From Arthonia radiata (taxonomy: Eukaryota > Ascomycota > Arthoniomycetes > Arthoniales > Arthoniaceae), in contig PSQN01000003.1 of assembly GCA_002989075.1 (NCBI GenBank), positions 1,740,340 to 1,804,339 of the forward strand: a stretch of 64,000 nt of DNA. The letters are read 5' to 3'. The position numbers and the translations under genes were made by a program. Shown here piece after piece: positions 28,698 through 38,588 of this stretch. Below the pieces are notes generated by a model. The model was not told the origin of the DNA. It did not search any database and saw nothing but the letters and a program-made list of their open reading frames with translations. Numbering within the stretch: the first letter of the stretch is position 1; the number at the start of each line of letters is the position of its first letter.

Positions 28698-30509
28698 ATG
28701 TTCTATTCGGAAACCCTCCTGGCGAAGACTGGGCCTCTGGCTCGCGTCTGGCTCTCCGCCAATGTCGAACGAAAGCTCTCCAAGAGTCAGGTCCTCAGCT
28801 CAGATCTCAAAGACAGTGTACACGCGATCGTCGACCGAGGACAGGCACCGCTTGCGCTACGCTTAAGCGGTCAATTGTTGCTCGGTGTCGTGCGCATCTA
28901 TAGTAGGAAGGCGCGATACCTGTTGGACGACTGCAATGAAGCAATTCTCAAGATCAAAATGGCCTTTCGTCCAGGGAATGTCGATCTACCATCGAATCAG
29001 TCCCACACCGCCTCAGCCGCCGCGCTGAACATGCCAGACGTGTTGACAGAGGTTGACCTCCTCGGCCCTGGTCCAGATTTATCGTTGCTCCTCACACAAG
29101 ACGAAGATCCCAGCCTCCTCCTCGAACCTAGCCAGAACCTACGAGACAGCGTTGAACGTGGCCGCCAATCCTCAGTGTTCTCCAATGGCTTCGATCCCAC
29201 ATCCAGCCGAACAACGAGACCAATCGAAATAGGCCGAGACGCCGCACACCCAATGGCCGATGACTCCACCATCATTCGCGACGACGACCTTCTCGATGAC
29301 CCTGGCTTCCAATTCGAAGATATGGAGGATCCTCTCGAGGCCCCGAAGCCCGCTCAACATGACCAAACAATGGACACCACCGCGCTCGACGAGTTCGCAC
29401 CCCCGCCCCTCGATGACGAACCAATGGCCGGTATGGACGATCCTCTCCCCTCCGTCGACGAACCACCCCAGTCTCCCACCGTCGAAGCCACCTCCGCGCC
29501 CCTCGCGCGCCAACGCTCCCACACCCGCTCCGAGTCCGTCCTCTCCGAACCGCGCGCCTCCGTCGAACGCGACCTCGAGCGCTCCTTCCGCGCCCGCGAA
29601 TCCGACCTCTTCACACTGGAAGACGAGCAGTCCTTCCACGCGCCTCAGCGCGCCGCCAAGAAGCGAAAGATCCTGCATGCCGACACCAACACCCAGCTCC
29701 GCAATGAGCAGATCCGCGCCCAGCAGGAGGACCGCTCGAAGATTCTCAAACCCGCCACATTCCTCCCACGCGACCCCGTCCTCCTGGCGCTTATGGAAAT
29801 GCAAAAGAACGGCAGCTTTGTCTCCAACATCCTCGGCGACGGCCTCAGCAAGGGTTGGGCACCTGAACTGCGCGGTGTGCTCTCCCTCGACATCGTGCGC
29901 GGGACCAGCGACCTGAAGCGGAAGCGCGACAGCGGTGTCGGTGGCGTGGACAGCGAGGCCGAGCGTACGCCTGAGCTCGAGTTCCAAGACGCGCAGGAAG
30001 ATGTCGCTGCGGCGGGTGCTGAAGAGCCACCACGTTTAGATGAGGATGGCGAGCCCCGCCTGCACATACCTGCGGACTCTGATCCCATCCAGCCGCCTAT
30101 TGAAGAGGAAGATGAGCCGCTGGACGCGGGTCAAGATTTTGATGAGACGACGATGCCGCTCCTGCATCCTGCCGATGCTGGGCCAGTGTCGCTGGGTACG
30201 AAGCACGCTGTCCACCTCCTCCGAGACAAGCTGGGCGGTGCGGACGCCGAAGCGAGTCCCTCGAAGCGCGTGCAGGGTAGTGTGTTATTCACGGATCTCT
30301 GCCCCGAGAAGACGACGACAAGAGCGGACGCAACGAAGATGTTCTTCGAGACGCTGGTGCTTGCCACGAAGGACGCGGTCAAGATTGAGCAGCCAAGTCA
30401 GAGCGATGGGGTCATGGGAGGGCAGCTCAGGGTAAGGAGTAAGCGCGGACTCTGGGGTGCGTGGGCGGAGGTGGGGACGAGAACGGGGAGGGAGCAGGTG
30501 ACGACGTGA
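28698..30509 (+). CDS. RAD21: Cohesin kleisin subunit Rad21/Scc1
   Basis: This single-exon gene of 603 aa encodes the mitotic kleisin that closes the cohesin ring. Residues 1-100 are the Rad21/Rec8 N-terminal domain that binds Smc3, with the near-invariant start MFYSETLLAK and the stretches LRLSGQLLLGVVRIYSRK and KMAFRPG. The middle (about 110-510) is acidic, Pro/Ser-rich and disordered, where separase cleavage and phosphorylation sites are expected. The last 80 residues, with ADATKMFFETLVLATKDAV, form the winged helix that binds Smc1. Length is usual for fungal Scc1. The mitotic Scc1 is preferred to meiotic Rec8 because of the close N-terminal match. Some antisense frames up to 270 codons overlap it and are shadows of its GC-rich codon use. 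Confidence 0.95.
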   Translation: MFYSETLLAKTGPLARVWLSANVERKLSKSQVLSSDLKDSVHAIVDRGQAPLALRLSGQLLLGVVRIYSRKARYLLDDCNEAILKIKMAFRPGNVDLPSNQSHTASAAALNMPDVLTEVDLLGPGPDLSLLLTQDEDPSLLLEPSQNLRDSVERGRQSSVFSNGFDPTSSRTTRPIEIGRDAAHPMADDSTIIRDDDLLDDPGFQFEDMEDPLEAPKPAQHDQTMDTTALDEFAPPPLDDEPMAGMDDPLPSVDEPPQSPTVEATSAPLARQRSHTRSESVLSEPRASVERDLERSFRARESDLFTLEDEQSFHAPQRAAKKRKILHADTNTQLRNEQIRAQQEDRSKILKPATFLPRDPVLLALMEMQKNGSFVSNILGDGLSKGWAPELRGVLSLDIVRGTSDLKRKRDSGVGGVDSEAERTPELEFQDAQEDVAAAGAEEPPRLDEDGEPRLHIPADSDPIQPPIEEEDEPLDAGQDFDETTMPLLHPADAGPVSLGTKHAVHLLRDKLGGADAEASPSKRVQGSVLFTDLCPEKTTTRADATKMFFETLVLATKDAVKIEQPSQSDGVMGGQLRVRSKRGLWGAWAEVGTRTGREQVTT

Positions 30510-32295
30510 GGGATTTGGCGTTGAGATTCGTAAAGGGTAAGTGGGTAAGGCTTGGGGAAATCCGGTTGGCAGCGTTGGGGCTGCTTCGAGGGATGGGTGA
30601 TGTGTACGAGTGTTGAAGCATTATTGATGTGCTCTGTGTCTTTGGTAAACAGAGCTTTCCTACGTTTGAGATGAACGAGCTGCAGCGGCTTTGAGCCGAG
30701 ATGCGTACTTTCCTGCTGATTGATGCTGTTCCATACTTGTGCATGTTGTGACTAGAACTTTGCTCGTGAACAATACAGGGCACATTATGCCATGTAGTAA
30801 TCAGACTAGGGCCGGGGAGCTGGCAGTGAAGAATTGGTCCTGCACAAAAATCCTACCAAAGCTGAGCACTGTGTTCGGTGTGACACAATGTGCCCCCCTT
30901 GATACCCTCGTGCTAAGAATTTACAATTTCCATGCCCGAAAAGTGCGTTTTCCATAACCTCCCAGTCAATGCGCGGCAATTTCTTTGCGTCTGTTGTGTT
31001 TCTCCAAAATCAACTTCAGTCGAAGCCTCCCCAGCTGCCTCACTCAACCTCACTCAAATCATGATGCCATTCGTGATCTTAAGTTCGATGCGCAGCGAGG
31101 TCTCATGCTCTTCCATGCTCCTTAAACGACGGCCCTCATCAGCGATCACGTGTCGATACCCTCCCACAGCTATCACACGCTCCGCGTGGCCATAGTCGAC
31201 ACACCCTCGTGAAGCGCATGTTGCGACGTCAGGCTTCCCCTTCCGTCATCTCCTCCTTGATAAGAAGCCGCCAGAATTGCGGGCGTCGCGAAGACGGCGG
31301 TGAGTAATCGAGACGAATGTCCGGTGAAGGGTGTGGTTGAGAAGGCTGCCATCAAGAAAGATAAGGTTCAACGGCCGACAGTGACGACCTGCGAGCTGTA
31401 ATGCTTGCGCTCTATGTCGGTGTAGATGTGGATGATGGCTGGGCAGCCCATGTCGTCGCGGGGCTGGCAGGTTTCTTGGAGATGGGGCATGTAGTGTTTT
31501 CTGTTGATGATGAGCTGTTGATGAAGGTGAGTTATTGTAGCAGGTGAACTGTCGTTAGAAAAGCGAGGCTGGTAGTACGGTTTGACTGGTCTTTTTATAA
31601 ATAACAAGGTATAGGAAAGAGGAGTCTTCAGGCCTTATAGCATGAGGGCGTCTCTATTGAAAGTGCGAAAACGCCTTACCAAAACAACCCGGAGGATTTC
31701 GCAGAAGAAGCGGTCAGTCGAGGCTTCCTATCAGATGCAACGTTCTCTTTGAGTAAAGACATCTATTTTAGCTTTCGCCAAAGGATCGCACTGGCATCCG
31801 AAAGCCGCTGCTGAGGTTCCTATCAGCTACCAAAACTGCGTTAGGAGAAGCGCCGAAGGCGGTGTGAAACCGGTAAAACCATGTTCTACGCGGCAATCAT
31901 CGCTGACAGTAGTAAGTATAGCAGAGCAGCCATTGGAGTAGCTGTTCTTGTAGGCATCATCTGACGTGAGATACATCGATACATACAAGCCAGCATTCGC
32001 CGGATGCGGAAAGGGTCTGCCTACTGTGACCGCTCTTCTGCGCCCTGCATATGCTTCGACAGATGCGGTCTTACTATACTGGGCTGTAAGAGGATTTCCG
32101 CGGAGTGCGTGCGGGTGAGACGGAAGCTGCCTGCTTCGCGCCTAGCTCGAGGCCTCGTCCCACATCATCGTTGAAGTCGCTTGCGGTGCGCCTGAAACCG
32201 CCTGTCAGCTGACAGTGCCTTCTTTCAGAGTGAATTGGCGCACTCGCGGGCCGAAGCTCAAACTGTGAAACCTTGTTTTCTTGCTGGCGCTGGGA
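30510..32295. other. Long intergenic region, no convincing gene
   Basis: About 1.8 kb between the convergent RAD21 and hydrolase genes. Frames are short. A 46-codon frame without ATG at 31,264-31,401 has protein-like composition but no supporting context. I see no tRNA or repeat. Confidence 0.5.
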
Positions 32296-33660
32296 TCAGT
32301 CTGGCGGTGTCCGGCCGTTTCTGTACATCCACAGCCTGCTGACCTCTCCGACAGTGAGGAAGTGCGAGCCTGGTCCATCCAAAGACTTGGAGGCGGGCTC
32401 CATCGGATAAGTCAGGTTCCGCACCACCACCTTGCTTGCTGGACTGGGAGGATCCGCAGAAGATCGCTTGGGATGCGGTCTCTTCAGGCCCTCGGTCTTC
32501 GTAAGATCTGACTGCTGGCCAGGCTTGGCGACTTGGATCTCACTCTTCATAAATGCGTTATGTTCGGACAGACCACAGCCGGTCTCTTCGTCGAGTGGAA
32601 ACATGCTGTCAAGGTAGTGCTGGTTGAGTAGATGACCGTCCTTGTTCGACTCGAGGACTCGGCCTCTGTACCGATTGTGCGCTGCTCGCTGGGAGGCAAA
32701 GAAAAGCACACCCCATCGACTAACAAAGTCTGAACTATTGGCATAGTGCTCAATGTGCCGCACGACACGTCTTCCCGGGTCCTCGCCTCTGGGTGTCATG
32801 TGCTTTCCTGGCTCGAAGTCGTCTGGTGCGTGCTCCGGGTTGTTGAAGTGGTTTGCCGCATTGCCAAAGGTATAGACCTCAAGCTTTGTTAGCAGTATAC
32901 CGGGAACATCAGCGTATAGCCAGTCCAGGATCAAGCTCCCCTGGATCCCGCCTTGGCTGTGGACGATGAACACGACCTTGTTCGTCTCTTCTCGAGCCAA
33001 GGCCTTCTTGATGTCCGCATAAGCATTTCGAACATCCTGAGTGGCGTAGCCAAAATCGCGCTGGATCAGACACTGGACCACATCAAATACGATACCTGTA
33101 GTCGGATTGTGAACGCCAAGGACCGGCCGTCCGAAAGACAGAGCAAGACGATCGACGTTCGCCTGTATCCAGTGTTTGCCAACGCCGACACCATTCAAGA
33201 AGATCCATTGCTCGTCGTCATGCTTCGGAAATTGGCTGATATCGACCCTGCTTCGTATCGTAGGCTCCGGCCCGTTGAGCAGCCAGTCGCAGAGAAATTT
33301 GTTCGTCACAAGAAAGACAGCCGCGTAGATGAAAAACGTCGCTGTACCGAAAGGAGCGGGCCAGAGTAGCGAAGTAGGGACAGAGACAATGAAGAAGATT
33401 TGAGTACAGACAAGGAAGGTGTGGACAGCAATGCAAAAGAGATTCTGCGCGCTGGGGTATAGCTCATCGAGAACACCTGAGTTGAAGCGACCGATGGGAG
33501 AACATACAGTGGGGAGGTATGGCAGCTCAGCAAAGAAGAGTAGGATGTCGTTCCAGGCGAGACTCCACGGGTTGGAAGTGTAGGCTAGAGCAGATGTTGA
33601 CAGCCATTCTCCGGGGTCTTGTAGTGCTGTTGTTACGACGGAAAATGCATCGGAAGGCAT
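32296..33660 (-). CDS. Membrane-anchored alpha/beta-hydrolase-like protein
   Basis: A single-exon gene of 454 aa. The N-terminal third has hydrophobic segments around residues 75-125 (an FCIAVHTFLVCTQIFFIVSV run and a FFIYAAVFLV run) that look like two membrane spans. Residues about 150-330 resemble a lipase/DUF676-like alpha/beta hydrolase: a WIFLNGVGVG turn, then VVFIVHSQGG, in which HSQGG is a nucleophile-elbow type sequence with Ser as the likely nucleophile, and a later YTFGNAANHF strand and HIEHYANSSDFVSRWG stretch that could supply the acid and His. The tail is charged and probably disordered. Similar proteins are common in filamentous ascomycetes without an assigned substrate. Function is inferred from fold motifs only; it could be catalytically inactive. 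Confidence 0.8.
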   Translation of the reverse strand: MPSDAFSVVTTALQDPGEWLSTSALAYTSNPWSLAWNDILLFFAELPYLPTVCSPIGRFNSGVLDELYPSAQNLFCIAVHTFLVCTQIFFIVSVPTSLLWPAPFGTATFFIYAAVFLVTNKFLCDWLLNGPEPTIRSRVDISQFPKHDDEQWIFLNGVGVGKHWIQANVDRLALSFGRPVLGVHNPTTGIVFDVVQCLIQRDFGYATQDVRNAYADIKKALAREETNKVVFIVHSQGGIQGSLILDWLYADVPGILLTKLEVYTFGNAANHFNNPEHAPDDFEPGKHMTPRGEDPGRRVVRHIEHYANSSDFVSRWGVLFFASQRAAHNRYRGRVLESNKDGHLLNQHYLDSMFPLDEETGCGLSEHNAFMKSEIQVAKPGQQSDLTKTEGLKRPHPKRSSADPPSPASKVVVRNLTYPMEPASKSLDGPGSHFLTVGEVSRLWMYRNGRTPPD

Positions 33661-34373
33661 CGTGATGGCGTGTCATTCAGTAAACGACCTCTATACATCA
33701 TCAGAGGCGGGGATTGATGCTTTAGTAGCCATCATCAGTCCGCCAGCTGAAACATAGTGTGCGGCCACAGAAAGGCAGGATACTCAGCTCGTCCAACCGT
33801 CGAGAGTCATGAGAGTGTCCAAAACCGACGTGTCCTCACGTAGCAAGCGCCACTCTAGATCGGACACACGTCCTCTTCCTCTCTCATGCCTTTCTTGACT
33901 GACCTACATGCACACGTTCACGCCTGCGCGACACCTGAAGCCGTGAGGTGCTCGCTTTTTGAAGCCGTGATATCTCTTACAGTCTGTTCTGAGGGCTTCA
34001 TCTATGCTATCAAGCTTGGACAATGTCTTCTATCGCAGACCGCACACTCTGGATCCACCGAAGGCCCGAGGCCGTCGACATCGCTCTGCAGTGCGCGTTG
34101 TGGTAGGCGCCTATGAATTGGACGCGTTACAAAGCAGGCACAATGTGAGCTTCACGCTACATTGAGCCAAGGGGGTTTCCTCTGCTGACAGCTGCCTCCC
34201 ATATCGTAATGTGTCTGATGCGTCCTGATGATACAGATTCCCCTCCATAATCTTCAATCCCAACGAGCTTTGAGTGAATCATCTTCTTAATAGCGCTTCA
34301 TAGTACCGGCATTCACAACATCCAAACATTTTTCTGCGCTGATAATACTGCTGCGACTCACCTAGTCAATTCA
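33661..34373. other. Divergent spacer before the tandem family
   Basis: About 0.7 kb between the hydrolase gene (-) and the first family member (+). An ACGCGT occurs near 34,122. I see no gene; a 76-codon frame at 33,886-34,116 is unconvincing. Confidence 0.5.
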
Positions 34374-34871
34374 ATGGGGTCCAAGGCAGACTTCGCCGAC
34401 CTTGTTCGCCCCGAGTTGGTCTCCGATGACTTCGTCAAGATCGACCTCAACAAGCCAACGACCGCCACTTGCCTGGCTGTGAAAGTCGAGCAGCCTCTGA
34501 AAGCCATCCTCAATTCTACTTACATCCGCATACACGAGCTGGTCCTCCCACACCAGGCCCACCTCAAGCAGAACCGGTATGACAAGACGTGGCATATGGT
34601 TGCGGTTGCTGTCCATCAAGAGCTCGATGATGGCGCGGAGAATATTCAAAAAGCTGGCAAAGGCATCATGACCGATCTGCGAGCGGAGGGTCTCCTGAAC
34701 AAAGACGCAATGACCATTCTCGTCAACTACAAGTCCAAGGCAGGTCGAATGAAGCGGCTTGAAGCAGATCTTCTCGTATACCAATTTACCTTCGGTCCCG
34801 ATCTTCAGGCCACCAGCGAAGAATCCATGCTCTGCACACACCTCCTGGCCGTCACGGCGGGCCAAGCCTAG
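34374..34871 (+). CDS. Tandem orphan family member 1
   Basis: A single-exon gene of 165 aa that I do not recognise. It belongs to a five-gene tandem family. It shows the shared first block (LVSDDFVK, then VEQPL and a Y-x-RI helix, residues about 17-60), with about 13 extra residues between the two parts compared with member 3. The second block (residues about 95-135) has IQKAG, LRAEGLLNKDAM and LVNYKSK. The protein is mainly charged and predicted helical, with no signal peptide or membrane span, so probably cytosolic or nuclear. The last 35 residues are unique. The start is the ATG that gives the family-like N-terminus. Confidence 0.72.
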   Translation: MGSKADFADLVRPELVSDDFVKIDLNKPTTATCLAVKVEQPLKAILNSTYIRIHELVLPHQAHLKQNRYDKTWHMVAVAVHQELDDGAENIQKAGKGIMTDLRAEGLLNKDAMTILVNYKSKAGRMKRLEADLLVYQFTFGPDLQATSEESMLCTHLLAVTAGQA

Positions 34872-35475
34872 ACCGAAAACAAAGGTTCTGGAGTCAAGTG
34901 GTCGACATGGGCAGCGAGATATCTTCAGATCAGCCACCCAGACCGTGCTTCGAAGCGACAATGTGAGATGCTTTTCAAAACTCTTGACTTAGCTCAAAAG
35001 TACAAGAAGTCGCCTGCATCTGTCGCCGCCAGCGTGCATCAAAGTTCGTTTGTCATCTCACATGCTTTGCTCGAATCGTCTCACTTTCGCGTGTCGTCGA
35101 TATAACGTTGGCGTCAGGAGCTGGCGAGGCCCAATCAAACAACTCTAGCCACACGCTGCTTCATCGGACCATCGGCCGATAGCAGAGTGTGACAACATTA
35201 GTGCGATAGCTCATTTCATGCACAATCCTCGGCGGGATGTGTTTGCTTTTCCACAGCTCACGGGCTTTATCGATGAAACGGGTTTTGGAGAGATTAGAGA
35301 TGACAGAAGACCGGCCTTGTCTTCAAGCTCGTTTGCCACACAATCTGAGATGCGTTGGCTAGCGTGACGGGTAGGCACAGCATCAGGTAAGACCAGACCT
35401 CTTCGAGTGAATCTGCCAGCTGCATCTATCCCACAGGAGAAGACCCATCAGCGATCCCTTCCCCTTTCTGGCTCA
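34872..35475. other. Spacer between family members 1 and 2
   Basis: About 600 bp with only short frames. I see no remnant of a further family copy and no other feature. Confidence 0.5.
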
Positions 35476-36070
35476 ATGCATGCCCCTGTTGCCGCACAAC
35501 CCTCGCAGCAAACGCCGCCCTGCAAGAAGCAAACGTGAGCCTCCGAGGATCACTTAGGATTCACTGATGTCGTCGTGCAAAAGACTGCTCCTGTCCGCAG
35601 GAATATCTACCTCTCACCTTATATCCAGACAATCTTGACATAAGCTGCTTCTTTCCATTACTCGTAGCAAATATCTCCGAAACACATTTCAGTATGACAG
35701 CCAATTTCAACGACTTGGCCTCAAGCTCGACCTCAACGAATCGATCTCCGACGGCTTCGTGTTGCTCGATCTCGTCGACGCGGTCCCAAACGACTTCCTC
35801 AAAGAAACCGTGGAGCAGCCGCTTGCGAAAATCTACGACGCCACACACAGCCGTGCTCAACATCTCGCATTGGAATATAAGAGCGATCCAAAAAAGGTGA
35901 GCCAAGGAGATGAGCGGTACGGCATCGAGAGTGAGATCGAGAAGATACTTCAGGAAGGTGCTCGGCGGCTCAACAAAGCTGGGCATGAGATTCTGACCCA
36001 GCTTCGTGACCAAGAGCGTCTCAGCAATGGTGCGATGAAGATACTGGTGGACTACAAGCAAAAGATGTGA
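35476..36070 (+). CDS. Tandem orphan family member 2 (exon 1 uncertain)
   Basis: The well-supported part is the frame from about 35,668 to 36,070, with the family blocks AVPNDFLKETVEQPLAKIY and LNKAGHEIL, LRDQERLSNGAM, LVDYKQK. This frame has no ATG upstream of the first block. My model joins 35,476..35,534 to 35,668..36,070 across a 133-bp GTGAGC...CGTAG intron, giving 153 aa. The other reading is that an ATG at 35,694, which aligns with the start of member 1, is out of frame with the main part, in which case the copy carries a one-base frameshift and is a pseudogene. Transcript data would decide. Function is unknown; the protein is short, helical and charged like its neighbours. Confidence 0.5.
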
Positions 36071-36872
36071 AATTTGAGACACACCAAAGGGTCCTATGTA
36101 CTCGATGGGGTTTCTCGGGTGGCGACGGGCAGTTTGGTACTGTGATCGGTTTGTGAATAAGAGCGGAACGGAAAATGATTGTGATCTGGATACCCTTGCG
36201 TTTCATAGGAGCGTTGAAAGGAGCCTCGCAGGGTCCGGTTCTAGCCAATGCTTACCGGCGATGGATTGTTGGTATTCGTCAAGGAAAGTCGCTGGATTAT
36301 CAATCACAAGAAATGCTCGACACCGAGGCTGTTGAGGTCGGCGAGATGATGGCGGTAAATAGCAGAGCACTCTCTTCATCGCCATCGAGAAATGCTTTTC
36401 AAGATGAACAGGGTTCTGGTAGGACTCAATACGATAGCAAGAAGCATTTGACAACGCGGTCGGGCAGCGTGGGTAGGACTTCAAACCATCTTCTTGCAAG
36501 TCGAGCATCCCGTCCCCTAATACTGCAGGCCCCAAAAGCGAGCACGAAATCGCCATCCCTACTTCTCTTCTGCCCAAAATTGTGGCGATGGCCCCCATTA
36601 AAGCGTCAGATTGGGCTTCAAGATAACATTTCGGCTAGAGCATATCTCGTTATTTCCCAGTACGACCAGAAAGACAGAAGGAAAGCCGAGAGGAAACATT
36701 CACTTTCTCACTCACTATCTTATTCACCTCAAGAATCTGTGAAGCGGTTGCGATCACCGACAACATTGGAAGGTGCAAGAGTCACCCCATAAAAGCCATT
36801 TTGTCAGCTCAGGCTGCTCTTCATTTCGTCTCCCAATCACGACACCTCCACAATCCATCCGCTTTGCACAAG
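36071..36872. other. Spacer with a doubtful 205-codon frame
   Basis: This 800-bp gap between members 2 and 3 contains an open frame at 36,175-36,792 on the plus strand. Its translation is rich in Ser, Arg and Lys, lacks the family motifs and has no recognisable domain, so I do not call it a gene. Confidence 0.4.
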
Positions 36873-37388
36873 ATGAGGAGCCAACCAAACACTCCAGACA
36901 CACCACTCCTCCGCAACGCAGCATCAGAAATGGATCTCAAGCAAGTCATCACACCTGACTTCGTCAAGATTACCCTGGAACAGCCTCTGCAGATAACGTA
37001 CCGTCACGTGGTGGACCGCATCCGCACGAAAATATTAGCATTATCGTTGCAGCAGGATGCCAAGCTCAGAGACAGTCATTTTTCCAAGGCGCGAGTTTCA
37101 AGTCGCGAGCAGATTATGACGAACCAACCTGATCAAAAGTACGAGGACTGGCTTGATGCCGAGCAACGCTTCTGTGCCGAGCATTCACTGCAGGAGAAGG
37201 CGACGCAAGCAATACAAGAGGGTGTTGCGGAGCTCATGAAAGTCGCCAAATCTATACTCTGCGGCTTGCGTGACCAGGGCTTTCTGAACATGGACGCTAT
37301 GAGAGTCTTGGTAAGCTTCAAGCGAGAGGTGATGCGCTTGCAAAACACGAGCGCGGACGGCTTTTTGCACAGGTTCCCGAACAATTAA
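36873..37388 (+). CDS. Tandem orphan family member 3
   Basis: A single-exon gene of 171 aa, and the clearest example of the family pattern. Block 1 is VITPDFVKITLEQPLQITY followed by a VVDRI helix; block 2 is LMKVAKSILCGLRDQGFLN, then DAMRVLVSFK and VMRL. Between the blocks is a charged, Gln-rich segment of about 60 residues with the D-AE-R pattern (LDAEQRF) also seen in member 4 (ADAERNY). The frame is open upstream to 36,801, but the first ATG is at 36,873, which I use. No membrane span, signal or known domain is visible. Function is unknown. Confidence 0.75.
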   Translation: MRSQPNTPDTPLLRNAASEMDLKQVITPDFVKITLEQPLQITYRHVVDRIRTKILALSLQQDAKLRDSHFSKARVSSREQIMTNQPDQKYEDWLDAEQRFCAEHSLQEKATQAIQEGVAELMKVAKSILCGLRDQGFLNMDAMRVLVSFKREVMRLQNTSADGFLHRFPNN

Positions 37389-37683
37389 TCTAGTCTATTG
37401 AACAACTACGTCAGCTCCAAAGAGATGAAGCATCCTTGACTACGCAATGTCTATGTCATGCGGTTGATGTCAGAACGTCGGCATAACACTGTCAGAGTGA
37501 GGCTAGAGCAGTCTGAGCGCGCTCTGACATCGCAGCGCAAGATCAAAAGAATCGCCCTGTATGTCCTCACTGTTGCTTTCTCCTGCTCATCAAGGCTATA
37601 CCGCTCGGCTACAACGCTCGTACCAACAAAGCTCCCCAGAACCTGCACTGTACCAACAAACACGAGCGACTTGCGTCTCCGCC

Positions 37684-38298
37684 ATGGACCACTCAAACCT
37701 GATAGTAACATCTGAAGGGAGCTTTGGCCCGGCCCTCCCTCCCCGCAACCCCCAGTCCAACCCTCAGCCCAACGCTGGACCCATTGCCAAACCGGAGGCC
37801 ATTAAAGCGGACCTCGCCGCCGCAGCCCTCACCGATGAGTTCCTCGCCACCGCCCTCCGCGGACCCCTCGACACTCTTTACAGCCAATCGATCGAGCGCA
37901 TCATCCACACCGTCCGCAACCCAGGACCACACTACCTCGATCTCGAAAAGAAACGCGAGTACACCGACAAACTCCTCGAGTTCGACCATATGTTTACCAC
38001 CGACCCTGATGTGCGAAGAGAGTCTAAATGGGCCGATGCCGAGCGAAATTACTCAGGTTTCCCGACACACTGGACCAATGAAGATGATGTGGCGGCTACG
38101 ATCGTGAAGCGGGAATGCGATGAGATGGATAAGGCTGGGACGAAAATTTTGGTGAATTTGAGGACGGCGGGTATGTTGACGAGGAAGGCGATGGAGATGT
38201 TGATGAATTTCAAGAGCAAGGTGATTCAATTGAGGAGGCGCGGGGTCAGGGAGGCGATGGAGGAGGCGATGGGAAGACGGGGGGATTTTGGGTTGTAA
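37684..38298 (+). CDS. Tandem orphan family member 4
   Basis: A single-exon gene of 204 aa from the ATG at 37,684; the frame also contains an earlier ATG at 37,561 that would add 41 residues. The first 40 residues are Pro/Asn-rich. Block 1 is ALTDEFLATALRGPLDTLY with IERI; a linker carries the ADAERNY patch seen in member 3 (AEQR). Block 2 is MDKAGTKILVNLRTAGMLT, then KAMEMLMNFKSKV. The tail is basic (RRRGVREAMEEAMGRRG). Codon use shifts from C-ending in the first half to G-rich in the second. No recognised domain; function unknown. Confidence 0.75.
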   Translation: MDHSNLIVTSEGSFGPALPPRNPQSNPQPNAGPIAKPEAIKADLAAAALTDEFLATALRGPLDTLYSQSIERIIHTVRNPGPHYLDLEKKREYTDKLLEFDHMFTTDPDVRRESKWADAERNYSGFPTHWTNEDDVAATIVKRECDEMDKAGTKILVNLRTAGMLTRKAMEMLMNFKSKVIQLRRRGVREAMEEAMGRRGDFGL

Positions 38299-38588
38299 GT
38301 TGAAGAATAATGGGTTTACTGCGATAGAAGAAGCATACCACTGAGTAGGAAGGATATCAGTAGGAATGGTTTGATCACGACCTCTGGTTCCATGCGTTCA
38401 CTTCAACATGTGCCGCGCTCTTGACCTTTCACCTACCTCCTCCTTTATCTGGCCAAGTTTTGCAGCGGATGCGAGGCACTTGATCGTGCAGGTAGCAGGC
38501 AACGGCGCATGCTTCCTCACACTTCTTTTTTGAATTCACATTCTTCCTCGCCATCATCCTCTTCTGCTTGCCATCGGTAGCTGAAAAC

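Noticed and set aside
29172-29987. Long minus-strand frame (271 codons) inside RAD21
   Set aside because: It is a shadow of RAD21's strongly biased codon use; RAD21 has clear family domains on the plus strand.
31264-31401. 46-codon frame with protein-like composition (ends KVQRPTVTTCEL)
   Set aside because: No ATG and no convincing upstream exon. It might be the last exon of a small gene, but I could not build a model.
34371-34961. 196-codon minus-strand frame over orphan family member 1
   Set aside because: Shadow frame: the plus-strand frame carries the motifs shared with the four neighbours.
36175-36792. 205-codon plus-strand frame between orphan family members 2 and 3
   Set aside because: No family motif, no domain and a Ser/Arg/Lys-rich composition with no splice or start support; such frames occur by chance in this GC-neutral DNA.
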